Part shown: in pieces, positions 1 through 12,582 of the stretch
Layout of the letters: every line of letters starts with the position of its first letter
How positions within the stretch are numbered: position 1 is the stretch's first letter
Source: Camillea tinctor
Taxonomy: Eukaryota > Ascomycota > Sordariomycetes > Xylariales > Xylariaceae
Assembly (NCBI GenBank): GCA_022578605.1
Contig: MU394155.1
Span: forward strand, 1-64,000
Direction: 5' to 3'
Length of the DNA: 64,000 nt
The notes under the pieces: generated by a model
Database searches by the model: none
Seen by the model: the letters and a program-made list of their open reading frames with translations, nothing else
Told to the model about the DNA's origin: nothing
Position numbers and translations under genes: made by a program

Positions 1-92
1 TATTTATTTTATTTATTTTATTTATTTTATTTATTTTATTTATTTTATTTATTTTATTTATTTTATTTATTTTATTTATTTTATTTATTTTA
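1..92. repeat. 9-bp-period A/T microsatellite
   Basis: About ten head-to-tail copies of ATTTATTTT. It begins at the window edge, so its full length is unknown. Confidence 0.9.
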
Positions 93-100
93 TTTTTTTT

Positions 101-158
101 AATTTGTTTATATTTATATAAGTTTTTTTAATTTGTTTATATTTATATAAGTTTTTTT
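101..158. repeat. 29-bp direct duplication
   Basis: Two adjacent identical 29-base units (101-129 and 130-158), each starting AATTTGTTTATA and ending in a run of T, directly after the microsatellite. Probably replication slippage in AT-rich DNA. Confidence 0.8.
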
Positions 159-3100
159 AATATTAAAATTTTTAGCTTTTTTTTCTTTTTATACTATATA
201 AAATGCTTTAACTTTTAATTAATTTTAATTAATACTGCATATAAACAATTAAACAATATTAAGCTAATATATTTATTATTATTATTAAATTAACTTTAAA
301 TACTATTTATAACTTTTTAGTTTTAACTTATATAATTAAACATAAATTTAACTTTTAAAAATATTAAAGTTGGCAAATTAAAACTTAATTAAATAACTTT
401 TTTTTACTTATATTTATAAGCTTTATTTTAAATTAAATTTAAGTAATGCTAAATTATAATAATAATTTATATAAAAAAGCTTTATTATATTAATTATAGC
501 TATAAAAAAGCTTTATAAAAAAAATTTATATTTTATTAGCTTATTTTATTTTAATTATAAAATTGTTACAATTAATTTTAAACTTACTTTAAATATAAAT
601 AAATTATTAAAAATATTATTTATTGCTTAAAACGTTACTTGCTATATATATACGTTTATTAAGTAAAAATTAATATTTTATAAGCTTTAATATATTATAT
701 TTTTGTTAAAAAATACGCAAATAAAATTAAATAATAAAAATAAAAAGCTTATTAACGCTATAAAAAATAAATTATACTTAATTTAAATTATATATAATTT
801 ATAAATATTTATTATAAGTTTAAACTATATAAATTTAAAATTTATGTTAACGTTAATGTTTATTTATGCTTTATTATTTAGTTTTATTATAATATTTTAA
901 CTTAATTTATTTATTTAATATTTATTTAATATGTAAAAATTATTAATTAATATAATTTTATATTACTTATTGTTTAATTAAACTATAATAATAAATTAAT
1001 ATATATATTTATTACATATTATTAATTATTATGTAGCATAAAACCTTATTATTGTTTATAGTAATTTATTTTAAACTTAAATAAAATTATAAAAGCTTTT
1101 TTTTTTTAAATAATATAAAATAAGTTTAGCTAAACTTATATATTTTTATAAGTAATTTATATAAACTTAAACTTTTTAATATTTTATTTAATATATTTAC
1201 TTAACTTTATTTATAAAACTATTAATTTTATAAAAAAAGTATAATAAATTAATGCATTAAATTATAATAATTTTAACTTTATTTTAAACGCTTTATTTTT
1301 TAGCAAATATGTATAATTTTATATTTATTTATAAAATTTTACATTAATTTATAATAAAATTATTTTAATTACTTAACTTTATTACGTTTTTAAAAGCATT
1401 AAACTTTATTAAATAAAATTACATTGTTTTATATTTATATGCTTTAAATTTATATTAAGTTTATTAAGTTTATATAAATATAAAATGCTTATTATATTTA
1501 TAAATAAGTAAAGCGCATATATATTATTTTAAATAAATTTTAAAAGCTTTATAATTAGCTTTTATTAAATATAATAATTAATTATTAAGTTTTATTAAAT
1601 TAAAATAAATAAGTAAAGTTAAAGTAAGTAATTAATTTAAATAAAATTAACTTTAATTATTACTTTTTTAACTTAATAATAAATTTATATAAGCTATATT
1701 TAAATAAAATAAACAATATATTAAATAAAATTAATTTTAAAACTTATAATAAGCTTTATTTAAAGCAATATACTTTTTTATAAAAGTGTATAATAAAGTA
1801 TAAATTAAATAAAATAAAGCTTTAATTATATAAACTTAATTAAATTAAAAGTAGTTAAGCGTATTTTAAAAAAATTTTAAAAAATAATTATATAAATTTA
1901 AATAATTTAAGTAATATTACTTTAAACAATAAAGTTAATAATTAAGCTTAATTAAGTAAAAATAAGTTTATATATTAATTATTTTTATATATTTACTTAT
2001 TTTTAACTTATAACTTACGTATTTATAAAAAATTTAATTAGTTAATTTTGCTTTTTTTTTATAAAAATTTAATTAAATTATAATAAACTTTTTTTTTTTA
2101 ATTTTTATTAATGCTTTTTTAACTTTTACATTTTTTTGCTTAATTTTAACTTTATACACTTTACATTAACCGTTTTTTTTTACTTTAATTTAATTAAAGC
2201 TTTTTTATTTTTTATATTTTTATTTTGCTTTAATGCAAACTTTTATAATTTTTATTTAACTTTATTTTTAAGCTTTAATTATAACTTATTTTTAATATTA
2301 AATGTAAAAAATAAGTTAAGTTTATTATTATTTAATATAAGTAAAATAAGTTTATTTAATATAAAGATTTTTTTACTTTTTAATTTATTAATAATTATTA
2401 AATAAAATAAGTTAAAATATAAGCTATTATTTACTTTTTTAAAATTAAACTTTTTTTTATTTTTTTAATAATTACTTTATTTTTTAAGTTAAATTTAAAT
2501 TTAATAATATTAATATGCTTTTTATTATTTGCAATTATATTAATAAATTATTATTATTTATAACGTAGTTTTAATTTAATGTTAAACTTAATAAGTAAAT
2601 AATTAATTAATTTTATATAATTAATATATAAAAATTAATTAATTAAAAATGTAATAAGCTATATAAATTATATTTTTTTTAATGTTTTAAGCATATTATA
2701 TTAAATATTAATTATAATTTTTTAATAATATTTTTTTAAATATAAATAAAGCTTAATTTTAATATGAAATTTTTGCATTTTTATGCTGTTTATTATATAG
2801 CTAGTTTTTTATTTACGCTAACTTTTATTATATGCTTTTTTAAAAAAAATAGCGCTAAATATAATAAATGCTAAAAAGTTTTTAATTATATTTAGCTATA
2901 AAAGCTTATTTAAATTAAACTTAAATAATAAACTTATAATATTAATAATTATTACTTTAATATTAAGCTTATTAATATAAAATTAAATATTGTAATATAT
3001 ATATAAATTTTATTAAGGTTAAGTTTTTTTAATATTGTTATAAAACTAAGCAATAATAAAATAATAAAATAATATATTTTTTACTTTAATATAAATTAAG

Positions 3101-3194
3101 TTGTTAGTAAGTGTACATATTAAAAAAAATAAAAATAATAATAAGTGTGAGAAACGGTTGTGTATTTATGTTTAAAAAAGGAACTATCTAATTA

Positions 3195-3218
3195 AGGTTG
3201 CGCAAAAAAGCGCAACCT
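3195..3218. repeat. Perfect hairpin AGGTTGCGC / GCGCAACCT
   Basis: The 9-base arm AGGTTGCGC (3195-3203) is followed by AAAAAA and its exact reverse complement GCGCAACCT (3210-3218). It lies ~20 bp outside the 5' LTR, in an island with unusually many G and C for this block. The function is unknown. It could be two abutting transposon terminal inverted repeats or an excision scar. Confidence 0.8.
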
Positions 3219-3240
3219 ATTTATATGCGGGATATATTAT

Positions 3241-3417
3241 TGTTATGCAGGAAATTAAGCTAAGTATAATTAGTATATACTATAAAGGTAATAAAAAACA
3301 AAAATAAATGTTTATTTTTTTTAATATTATAAAAGGCAAAAGTTTTTATATATAATAAATATAAGCTATATTAAGGGCTAATTTTTTAATTAAATAGCTG
3401 CTGTTATAATAATTACA
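3241..3417. repeat. Left LTR of degraded retrotransposon
   Basis: Matches 9960-10136 almost throughout. The differences are chiefly transitions, as expected from RIP. TG and CA termini are preserved in this copy. Confidence 0.75.
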
Positions 3418-6400
3418 CTTTTTTTTTTAAAATGGTCGTTTTAATTAATTAGCTTTGCTTATAAAGCTAGTTTAATATATAGGTATATAATAAACTAAAA
3501 ATTTATTAGCGTTTTGTTAAAAATTTAGCTTTTAATTAGCTTAAATATAAGGTTATTTTTTCGACTTAAGTAAATAAAAGAAATTTTTTTAATTTTTAAC
3601 ATTATTTATTTTTTTAAAAATCGTGTTTATATTTATTTTTTATATTTGTAATATTTATAAATTATATCTTTTTTATTTTTTTTTTCTTGTTATTTATTTA
3701 TAATGCTTTTGCGTTATTAAACCGTTAAAGTGCGTAACTGCTGTTTTAATATGCATACTGTAAAAATTTAACTTAAAAATTTTTATATATGTTGCAATTA
3801 TATCGGCTGCATTAAAGTTGCGTTTTGCTTTAATATTAGCAAATTAATTAAACTTGTTTATATTTATAAGAATTTAGCTTTATTTTTTTGCAAAAGTTGC
3901 TTAAATAAACATAATTTATGCAAGTTAATTAGTAAAAATATGCTTGTTATAAGCTATTTTTGTTGGTGTTTTTAACATTATTAAATTTTAAATATAATTT
4001 ATTATAATGCTTATTGCTTAATTTTTTCTTTACATTAATTAACCAACACTTATTAAGTATAAGAAGTTAACGCGTAAAAAAAAAGGATTAAAGATAGAAA
4101 TAGTAATTTTATTTAAGTTGTTTTGTTAAATAATTAAAAAGTAATTGTAAAAATTTAATTTTACTTTTTTTGCGTTTTTTATTGTTTAATAAGCATTTAT
4201 CGTTTTATTTAAAATTTAATAAAAAAAAAAATATTGTAATAAGTAGCTTTAATAGTTTTAATTTTAGTGTTTTTTACATGCTTTTTGCTTTAATTACAAC
4301 TAACTTTAGCGATTTTTTTAAGTTACTTGCATTGTTTATAACGTAGCTTGTAATACACGCAAATTGTTTACTTTTTAATTTATTTAACCTTTTAAAGCTA
4401 CTGCTTTTATATTAGTTTATTATGCTTATATTATAGCAATAATGCTTTAAAACTAGCTTAAAAATAAAAGGTTTATAGTTTAAAGTATTGCTATTAAATT
4501 TTTTAAGTAAAAAATATATTATAAAATTTATGCTTATTAGTTTAATGCTAAATAAAATGCTATAAAAAATAAATTAAATAAAAATGTTTTAAAGTTTATA
4601 TAATTTTGCGTTTATAATTTAATAATATATTAAGATTTATACTATAGTTTAATAATAAAGCGCAGGTTTTTATTAAACTTAAAAGTTTAAGTTTAATTTT
4701 TAATAGTATAATGTTTTTATTAATTGCTTTTATTTTGTTTTATGTTTATTTTAAAGCATTTTTTAATGTAAGTTTTTTAGGTTATACGGTTATAAAGAAA
4801 TGGAGTTTTACGTTTGCATTTATATTTTTTTATTTTTTTTTTTTTTTTTTTTTGTTGTTTGACTTTTTTTTCGTACTTTTAAATTGTTTTTTAAGCATTT
4901 GTTATGTTTTTTTTACTAATTATTTAGTTATATTTAAATAGTTATTTTTTTTACTTTATTTTATAGTATATAATATTTTAATATACTTTTTTGTTTATTA
5001 TGTTTTTAACTTTTTATTTATTTTTATTTTTTAATTTTAGCATAAATAAAAAGTTATTAGTTTTAGCTTTTTAAGGTTTTAATAGTTAAATAGAGAAAAT
5101 ATTATGTAAGCAATTATATTTTTTAAAAAAAGTTAATTAATATGCTTATAATTTAATAGTTTATGTAATTTTAAATAAGTTAATGTATTTTAAAGCTAGC
5201 TTTTTATATTTAATTTGTAAATTTTTAATAAATAGCTTAATTATTTAGCTTACTTTAAATAATATAGCTTTATATTTATTATTATAGTGTTTTTTATACT
5301 TTTTAGTAGCAATTTACTATTATTTTTTTAGTTTTTTGCGTATTTTTTTAAGTTTATTAATTTTTATATATATTGTTAAAACTTTTTTTACTGTAAAATT
5401 ATTTTTAATAAATAGTTAAAACTTTAGTTTATATTTATATAATACTTTAAAAAGTAACTTTTTTATAGTGTTATTTATAGTAAAGTTTATTATAAAAAAA
5501 GCTTTAAATAGCAAGTTTAGTTAAGTTATTTATTTTTTTTTTAAAAAATATTTTAAATAGCTTTTAATAATTTAATTTATTTGTTTTATTTAGCTGTTAG
5601 TTTAAAAGTAAAACGCAGTTAAAAGTTTTTTTTTAATTTTAATATAATAGTATAGTTTTTTTTAAAATTTACTAATAAATATTGTTTTTTTATTTAAAAC
5701 TATGTTTAATAAGGCTTTAAAACAATATTTAATTTTTTAATAAAATAGTTTAATTAATTTTAAACTTGTAATAATTGTAATTATTAAAAATAAAAATGTT
5801 ATTTTTATAAATTAGTTTATTATTATTAATATTACGTTTATTTTTTAATTTTTATGTTAAGTAAAAGAAAGATTTGTAATAAAATTTATAAATAGTTTTT
5901 ATATAGGTTTTAAAAATATTAATAAAAAATTAAGTTTGTTATAAAAACGATAATGTTTTGCTTTAGTTTTAAAATATATGTTATAGTTTTTTATATAGTT
6001 TTTTATATTTTTTTTTAAGTTAAGCTAATAAAATCGATTTTTTAATGCCGTTTTAGTTTGTTTTATGTTAAAATGGCTTGTTAGTAAATTGTTGTAATAT
6101 AATTTAATAAGTTAAAAGTAAATAGCTTTTTTATTAGGAATATATAGTCGATTGTTGTATTATAAAAAAGTATTTAGCTTAGTAATTTATTATAGTTTTA
6201 TTAACGTTTTATTAGTTAATTATTTTTTAATTTTTTTATATTTAAGGTTACGTTGTTATACTTTTTATATAAAGTTAAGTAAACTTTAAAGTAGCTTTTT
6301 TTTTTAATTAACGCTTTAATTAGCTATTTGCGCTTTTTTACGCGTAATTGTTTAAGTTAAAACTTAACATTTTTTATTTAATTTATATTTATAAACGGTA

Positions 6401-9400
6401 TTAATTAATACTTTAAAATTTAAGTTTATAGCTAAAAATAACTTAGTATTTATTATTAGTTTTTTTTTTAACGTAGGTAATAGTGTTAAGTTATTAGCTT
6501 TTTTTTATATGTAGTTAGGGCGTTTTAAAGCTAAATTAGCTAAGTTTCGTTTTTTTAGTTAATATTTAATAATAAAATTAAAAAAAGCTAGTAACATATA
6601 TTATTTTATTTGTTTTTTATTTAGCTTAAAAATAGTTATAAAGCTGTAAAAGTTTATATAATTTAACTTAACTTTAATAAAGTGTTTATTACTTTATAAG
6701 TAATGCTATTAATGTTTAAATAACTATATAATTATTAGTATTTTTTAGTTGGTTATTTTATAATTTAGCTTTATTTTAATAAATTTTTTCAATTAAAATG
6801 CTATAAAGTAATATTTACTTTTATTATTTTTTTATAATAATGTTTTAAATATAGCGTATTTTAAAGCGTTAATTTTTATTAATATTTACTTTTTAAAGTT
6901 AAAATGCATTAAAAAAAAAGCTTTTTTAAATATAGTTTAAAGCTTTTTAAAGGTTTTTTTTACTAGCTTATTTAAAAAGTTTTTGCTTAGTTTTTTTTTA
7001 AATTTGCTTTTTTTTAAATAGCATGTTAATAAAGTAGCGATTTGAAAAAACCTTTTAATAAAACGGTAGTAAAAGTTGCAAAACTTAATAAACTATTATA
7101 CGTTATAAATAAACTTTAATATAAGCTATTTTATTATAGTTTTAATTTTATTAAGGTTTATAAAAATTTTTTTTTTAAAAATAACGTATTTTAAAAACTT
7201 TATAAATAATTAGTAAAATTAGCATTTTAACGGTTTAGTGTATAGGTTAACTTTTTATAATTTATTAATAACTTTTTAAAAGTGCTTTATATGTGTTTTT
7301 TTATTTTAAAAAAAAATTAATATGTTGTTTAAGTATATTATATAAAATATATTAATAATATTATAAAGTATTTTTTATATATAGTTTTAAAAAGTAATAA
7401 AAGCGTTAATAAAACTTATAAGCATAATTAAAAACTTAAAGTATTTATAGTAAGTGCGGAATGCAATTTTTTATTTATTTTTTAACTTAATGCAAATTTA
7501 ATAGTAAGTATTTTTTAAGTTTATTTTAAAAAAAACTATAACATTAAAGATTTTATTTAACAATTTGGAAATAAAAGAGAAAGTATAGCAATTTTTAACT
7601 GTTATTTTATTAAAATTTTTATAATTAATATAAAGTTTTAGTTTTTTGTTTTTTTTAAGTATAAATAGTATAAAAGTATTAATTAAGCTAATAAATTTTT
7701 ATATTTTTTTACTTGTTTTTATTTTGTTAATATATTTGTAAAGCTTTTTTAATTTGTTTTTTGCTAAAAAATAAATAGGATAATAAAGCACTTTAATATT
7801 AAGTTGTAAGTAAATAGCGTAATTGGTTTTTTTATAGTTAAAAAAAATGTTAGCGTTGTTTATATTAAAAAAAAAGCGCTTATTATAAAAAGTTTTAAGT
7901 ATTTTATTAATAGTGTTAAAATTTATAAGTTATTTAAAATTGTTATTATTTTAATTTACCTTTTTAATAAAAAGTTTAAAAAAAAATATAATTGCATAAT
8001 AGTTAACTTAATTTTTATATACTTTAATAAACTTTTTAAAGTTTAATAGTTTAAAAAATATTAAAGTTAGCTTAAAAAATTATTAGTTATTAGTAAGATT
8101 TAAAATAATACGTTATTTTTTTAATATACTTTAAAATAAAAATAAAAAACTTTTTTTTACTTTAAGGTTTTTATTAATAATAATATAAAGGCGGCGTAGT
8201 TACTTTTTAATTTTTTAATAATTAATAATAAAAAAGTTTATTTAATAAACTTTATAAATAAGTATATTTAAAGCTTTTATAGCTTTTAAAAGCATTATTT
8301 TATAAAGTGCTTAATTTAATTTATAAATAAAAATAAAAGTATAGTTAATTAAATTTATTATTATGTAAATATTTAAGTTAATGTAAGTAAAAATAGCAGC
8401 TTTTTATATAAATAAAGAAAAAATAGTGTAAAAAGCTTAAAAAAAAGTTAAAACCTTTATAAAAAAAGTTTTTTGCAGTTTAAAATTAAAAAAGGCACTT
8501 AAGCCTTTAATTTATTTTTTTAACTATTATTTAACTTTAAATATTTATAGCAAAAGTAATTAAATAAGCTATATTTTTAGCAAAATTTATTATTTAGCTT
8601 TTAATTAGTTTTAAATATATTTTTTTAAGCTTTACTTTATATAATATTAACGTTGCTTTTTTTTTATAGCTTTTTTAGCCTTTACGGCTATATTTTTTTA
8701 AATATTTTTTTTTATAATAACTTTTTTTTTTTTAGCTTTATAGTGTAAGTTAGTTTTAAAAGTTAATAAGTTAATTTTATTTAAGTTTTAAGCTAACTTT
8801 ATTATCGTTTTAATTTTATTTTTTACTATTTATAGCTTTTTAGCTTTAATTACGTTAATTATTAGTAAGTAAGTTTTACTTTTTAATAGTTAAATTAACT
8901 ATATTATTTTTTTTATAAGTAATTTATTAATATAATTAATAATAAAAGTTTATAAAATAAATAGTAACTTAGTAAAAAAAGTAATAAATTGCTTTAATTA
9001 TAACTTTTATTTATTTTATTGTAACTTTAAACTTAAAAAGTAATAATTGAAATTATAAAGGTTTTATTTTAACTTTTATATAGCTTATTAATAGTCGATA
9101 ATAAAAGTAGCTATAAAGTTTTTAAAAGCTTTAATATAAAACTTAATTTACTTTTTAAAGTAATATTAATTGTTTTTAAAACGTTACAATTTTTTTTTAC
9201 TTATAAACTTAATTTAAGTTAAATATAGTTTTTTAAAATTAAGTTTTATTTTATTTTTTATAAAAAAGATTTTAATAGCGCTTTTTTAAAATTTTTATAA
9301 AGTACACTTAAAAATAAACTTACATTTTTTTACTTAAAATTTTTATTTAAAATAATAAAACTTAAAAAAAAGTTTATTATATTTAAAACGAATAATTTTG

Positions 9401-9959
9401 TTTATATTAAAGTTAAAATTTTTATTTATTTTATTATTATTTTAAGCTTATTGTAAAGTTAAGTTAGGTTTATTGCAATTATTGCTATTAAAAGTATTAT
9501 TAAAGTTTAAATTAAAGTTGTTTAAAAAATTGTTAAGATTTTCCTTATTTTATTATTGTTTTTATTGTTATTTTTGCAACTTTTTTAGTTATTATTATAA
9601 TTTAGCAATGTTGCTACGCTATGCTTTTTTTTTTAATATAAGTTTAAAATCGTTTTTTTAATTTAGCGCGATTAATAGTAGTATTATTTTGTTAATTATT
9701 AAACTGCAAAGTTTATAATTTTTATTAAGTTTAAAAAAAGTTTTATAAAAGCTTTTATATAGTTTTTTTTATTTTACTTAGTTTTCTTTATTTATTAAGC
9801 TTTTTTTGTTAGCTTTTTTACATAATATTAATTATGTTAAAGTAAATTTATTAATTTATTTTAAATTAAGCTTAAGTTGTAATTAACATAACTTTTATTT
9901 ATTTTACATATTAAAATCGTTTATGGTTATAAGTAGCTTTAAAATAAAAGCATTTAAGT

Positions 9960-10136
9960 TATTACGCAAAAAATTAAGCTAAGTATAACTAGTATATATT
10001 ATAAAGGTAGTAAAAAACAAAAATAAATGCTTGTTTTTTTTAATATTATAAAAAGTAAAAGCTTTTATATATAATAAATATAAGCTATATTAAAGGTTAA
10101 TCCTTTAATTAAATAGCTGCTGCTATAATAATTATA
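9960..10136. repeat. Right LTR of degraded retrotransposon
   Basis: Direct repeat of 3241-3417. The terminal dinucleotides are changed to TA and TA. Confidence 0.75.
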
Positions 10137-10440
10137 ACTTTTTATTTTTATTATGCAATTATTATAAATTATTATTTATTATAAAGCATTAATTTACTTT
10201 ATAAAATATAATAATAATTTATATAACTTTATAAAATATAATAATAACTTATATAAGTTTATTTTAATTAATTAAAAATTAAATAAAAAATTTTACTTTT
10301 TATTTTATATATATTAATATTTATTATTTTAATATTATTATATATAACTATGTATTAATTAAATAAAAAAATTTAAAATTTTATCGATAATAAATAAAAA
10401 AGTTTTTATTTTTATTAATAATAAAAATATATTAATAAAG

Positions 10441-11690
10441 ATGTACGTAGTTGTTAAAAATGGGTTTTTTTCAACAATGCGCTATGGTTAACCGTAGTCA
10501 CACTTACTAGCCCGGTTGTCTGGTTTAATGTCGAGTAGGAACTTTTTAGGCACTTACCTAACCTAATACCTACCTACGTACTTACCCAATGGTAGTAAAG
10601 GTACCTAAGGGTATGTATTGATAAGATGAACTGGTCCATACTACCAACTTGAAATGATGTAGTGGTTTGGTAACTTTGGTTTCTTCCCAAGGTACTTCTT
10701 CATATGTACCTACCTATGTAGCTGGTAGGTATGCAGTAAGAGGTGCCCAGCGCTAGGAACACTACTACAGGTACCTAGGTAGGCACTCGTTACTAAGCGC
10801 CCCTTTTACCTAACCCCTAGCTATATCAAATGATAAATCTCTAGGAGTTGTATATTATTTGCAGCAGATAGAATTCACGAGAGATAACCTACCGCGAGAG
10901 TCCGGTAAAAGATAATATTCAGCTGGAAAAGGATTTGATGATGGGCATTGATTAGGTAGGTAGGTAACTACCTAGGTATCCATTCATTAGATATATTATA
11001 CCTGTCGATACATAGTGGTGGGTTGTTGCCGAGGACTCAACTGTACCTCACTCTATCTTTTCCCATCACATACAATATATGTGCATGCAATCTTTCTTTG
11101 TTGTTCAAGTACTATCTACCCATGTGAGATGGTTAGGGTTCGACACTTCTCGACTTGTTCATTCACCATAATCTCAACCGGTGATAAGAGTACGATAGTT
11201 AATTACCCTTCTTCCCCGACTCTGTGTTGAATGGATGTTTGCTATGAGCAGGTCAAATGCGGCAGTAAGACCACCGCCAACTTGACCAAAAAATCATTCA
11301 CTACCTACAGCCGTAATCTCCTAGGTGAATGCTCAGCTATTTCTCTATTTATACCATGCTACCAATACCTGATACCCTTCATCTCTTCCTCTTCTCCGCT
11401 CCTTCACCTCATCTATCCTGTTGACTACATCTACATCTACATCCTATACTAGACATCATCAGTCTCACTCTACTAGTTTCATTGCTACCACTACCATCAC
11501 TAGAGTTGCCTATGCTTCTATAGACCGCGAAAAAAACATTGAGAGCCCTATATCAGAATTCCTTGGCTGCTTTGGCTTCTTCAGAGCAACAAATCTTTCA
11601 TCATTGACCCGAGGACCCTCGACTGTGCCATTGCGCCATACTCTGCTCACTTGAAAAAAAAATTCATCTCGATCAGGTCGGAATCTACAA
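10441..11690. other. Intergenic, AT-block boundary to first gene
   Basis: Ordinary-composition DNA with many short ACCTACCTA/TAGGTAGGT runs. Open frames at 11015-11654 have no protein-like composition and partly lack ATG. I see no gene. The 3' part is probably the promoter and leader of the gene at 11790. Confidence 0.5.
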
Positions 11691-11781
11691 GTAAGTCGCC
11701 TTTCATTGGCATCATTCTAGCGCCATTCGCATTAGTAGTATTTCCCGACCATAAATTCGGAGATTATTGACTCTATTTCAG
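11691..11781 (+). other. Likely 5'-UTR intron of the 11790 gene
   Basis: GTAAGT at 11691 and a pyrimidine-rich CTATTTCAG ending at 11781, eight bases before the ATG. Introns placed just upstream of the start codon recur in the three tandem genes that follow. Confidence 0.6.
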
Positions 11782-11789
11782 CGTTCAAG

Positions 11790-12539
11790 ATGCCTTCAGC
11801 AAATGGATCAAGTGCAGACAAGATCAATACATCGCTAAATATTCAGCTCCAAAAGCGAGCCCGTGACGCTCAAGACGACCTAGCCCGCAGATATAAGAAG
11901 CCATTCACGGAGCTGGAACGCATACGACAGGCCTTTGATTCCGAGATCGGTATTGGTGCTGTCGAGGATTCCCGACATCTAGCTCCACATTATGCTCGCG
12001 CGAAGCGAAGATATGCCCTTGGCATCCCTGGGCCATCGGAATGTCCAGAAATGAAACGTAGACGGACTTTGATTGATGCTTTTGTTGATCGCCTCACGAA
12101 TCCCGACCGCGGTTCTAGCACAAAGAACATCAACATCCCTGATCCTGCACAAGCCAGTGGTTCCGGGGAATTGAGAAAGAGAAAGCTGTCAGCCGCAAAC
12201 GATCAGCAACAGCCCATCAAACGGGCCAAGACAGCAGACGATCAAAAGCCAGCTACAGAACTTGGAACCACAGAAGGCGAGCAACAATCGGCAAAGAAGC
12301 GCACTAAGTCGGAAGATGACGATACGCCGATGAAGAAGCGTGTCAGATTGGAGGATCCTAAGCCAGTCCCTCAAAAGAAGGAAGATAACGATATTGTGCC
12401 CCAAAAGCGCCCCGCGTCGAAGGAGGATGAAATGCTTCCTAAAAAGCGCACTAAATCGGAGGAAGACAACAAGCCTATTGGATATTTCTACACATATGGA
12501 TTTTGCAGCCAGAGGCTTAGCGATGACCCCAAAGTCTGA
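11790..12539 (+). CDS. Lysine-rich protein with KKRTKSEDD repeats (unknown, probably nuclear)
   Basis: A single-exon, 249-residue protein that I do not recognise. The first ~105 residues are charged and helix-prone (RARDAQDDLARRYKK, later MKRRRTLIDAFVDRL). The second half is low-complexity with repeated basic-acidic units: KKRTKSEDD (169-177), KKRVRLED (182-189), KKRTKSEED (218-226), plus several bipartite NLS-like clusters (KRKLS, IKRAKT). No signal peptide or membrane segment is seen. ATG 11790 directly follows a likely 5'-UTR intron and is the first ATG of the frame. It is the gene nearest the RIP-like block and lies upstream of the three-gene family at 15208-20400. It shares their basic/acidic style but none of their specific modules, so I do not call it a paralogue. 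Nuclear location is inferred from composition only. Confidence 0.7.
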   Translation: MPSANGSSADKINTSLNIQLQKRARDAQDDLARRYKKPFTELERIRQAFDSEIGIGAVEDSRHLAPHYARAKRRYALGIPGPSECPEMKRRRTLIDAFVDRLTNPDRGSSTKNINIPDPAQASGSGELRKRKLSAANDQQQPIKRAKTADDQKPATELGTTEGEQQSAKKRTKSEDDDTPMKKRVRLEDPKPVPQKKEDNDIVPQKRPASKEDEMLPKKRTKSEEDNKPIGYFYTYGFCSQRLSDDPKV

Positions 12540-12582
12540 TCTAGATGGGACTGGGGCATCTCTATCACGGTATCTCACCTGA

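Larger units (their letters stand above)
3241..10136. mobile_element. RIP-degraded LTR retrotransposon (~6.9 kb)
   Basis: Bounded by two direct repeats of equal length (about 177 bp) at 3241-3417 and 9960-10136. The left copy starts TGTTATGCAGG and ends AATTACA. The right copy starts TATTACGCAA and ends AATTATA, which is the change expected if TG...CA ends were converted by RIP. The interior is AT-rich with no open frame or recognisable gag-pol motif, so superfamily and orientation cannot be assigned. Size and LTR length fit a Copia- or Gypsy-type element. No clean target duplication is visible with these limits. If the right LTR runs on to 10157, ATTAT flanks both sides, but that is weak in such AT-rich DNA. 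Confidence 0.75.
1..10440. other. AT-rich, RIP-like gene-free block
   Basis: Almost pure A+T with dense TA steps, very few C or G, and no credible gene. The only open frames are low-complexity F/L/I/K/N strings made by the base composition. In filamentous ascomycetes this look is produced by repeat-induced point mutation (C to T on both strands) of repeated DNA, and the two long terminal repeats inside the block (3241 and 9960) support that reading. A few G+C-richer islands survive, for example around 3130-3250 and parts of the LTRs. Composition switches to ordinary within a few tens of bases near 10,440. Whether this is subtelomeric, pericentromeric or an internal island cannot be told from the window. 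Confidence 0.85.

Noticed and set aside
2136..9661. Open frames in the AT-rich block (2136-2405, 4711-4941, 9473-9661)
   Set aside because: They consist of F/L/I/N/K runs expected from A+T-rich DNA; no start context, no domain.
10441..10940. Repeated ACCTACCTA/TAGGTAGGT runs as possible telomere-like or CRISPR-like repeats
   Set aside because: Irregular spacing and length, no array; such runs are scattered through the window as ordinary fungal intergenic composition.
11015..11654. Three consecutive open frames upstream of the 11790 gene
   Set aside because: Different frames, one with a non-ATG start, no protein-like pattern; more likely promoter and leader.
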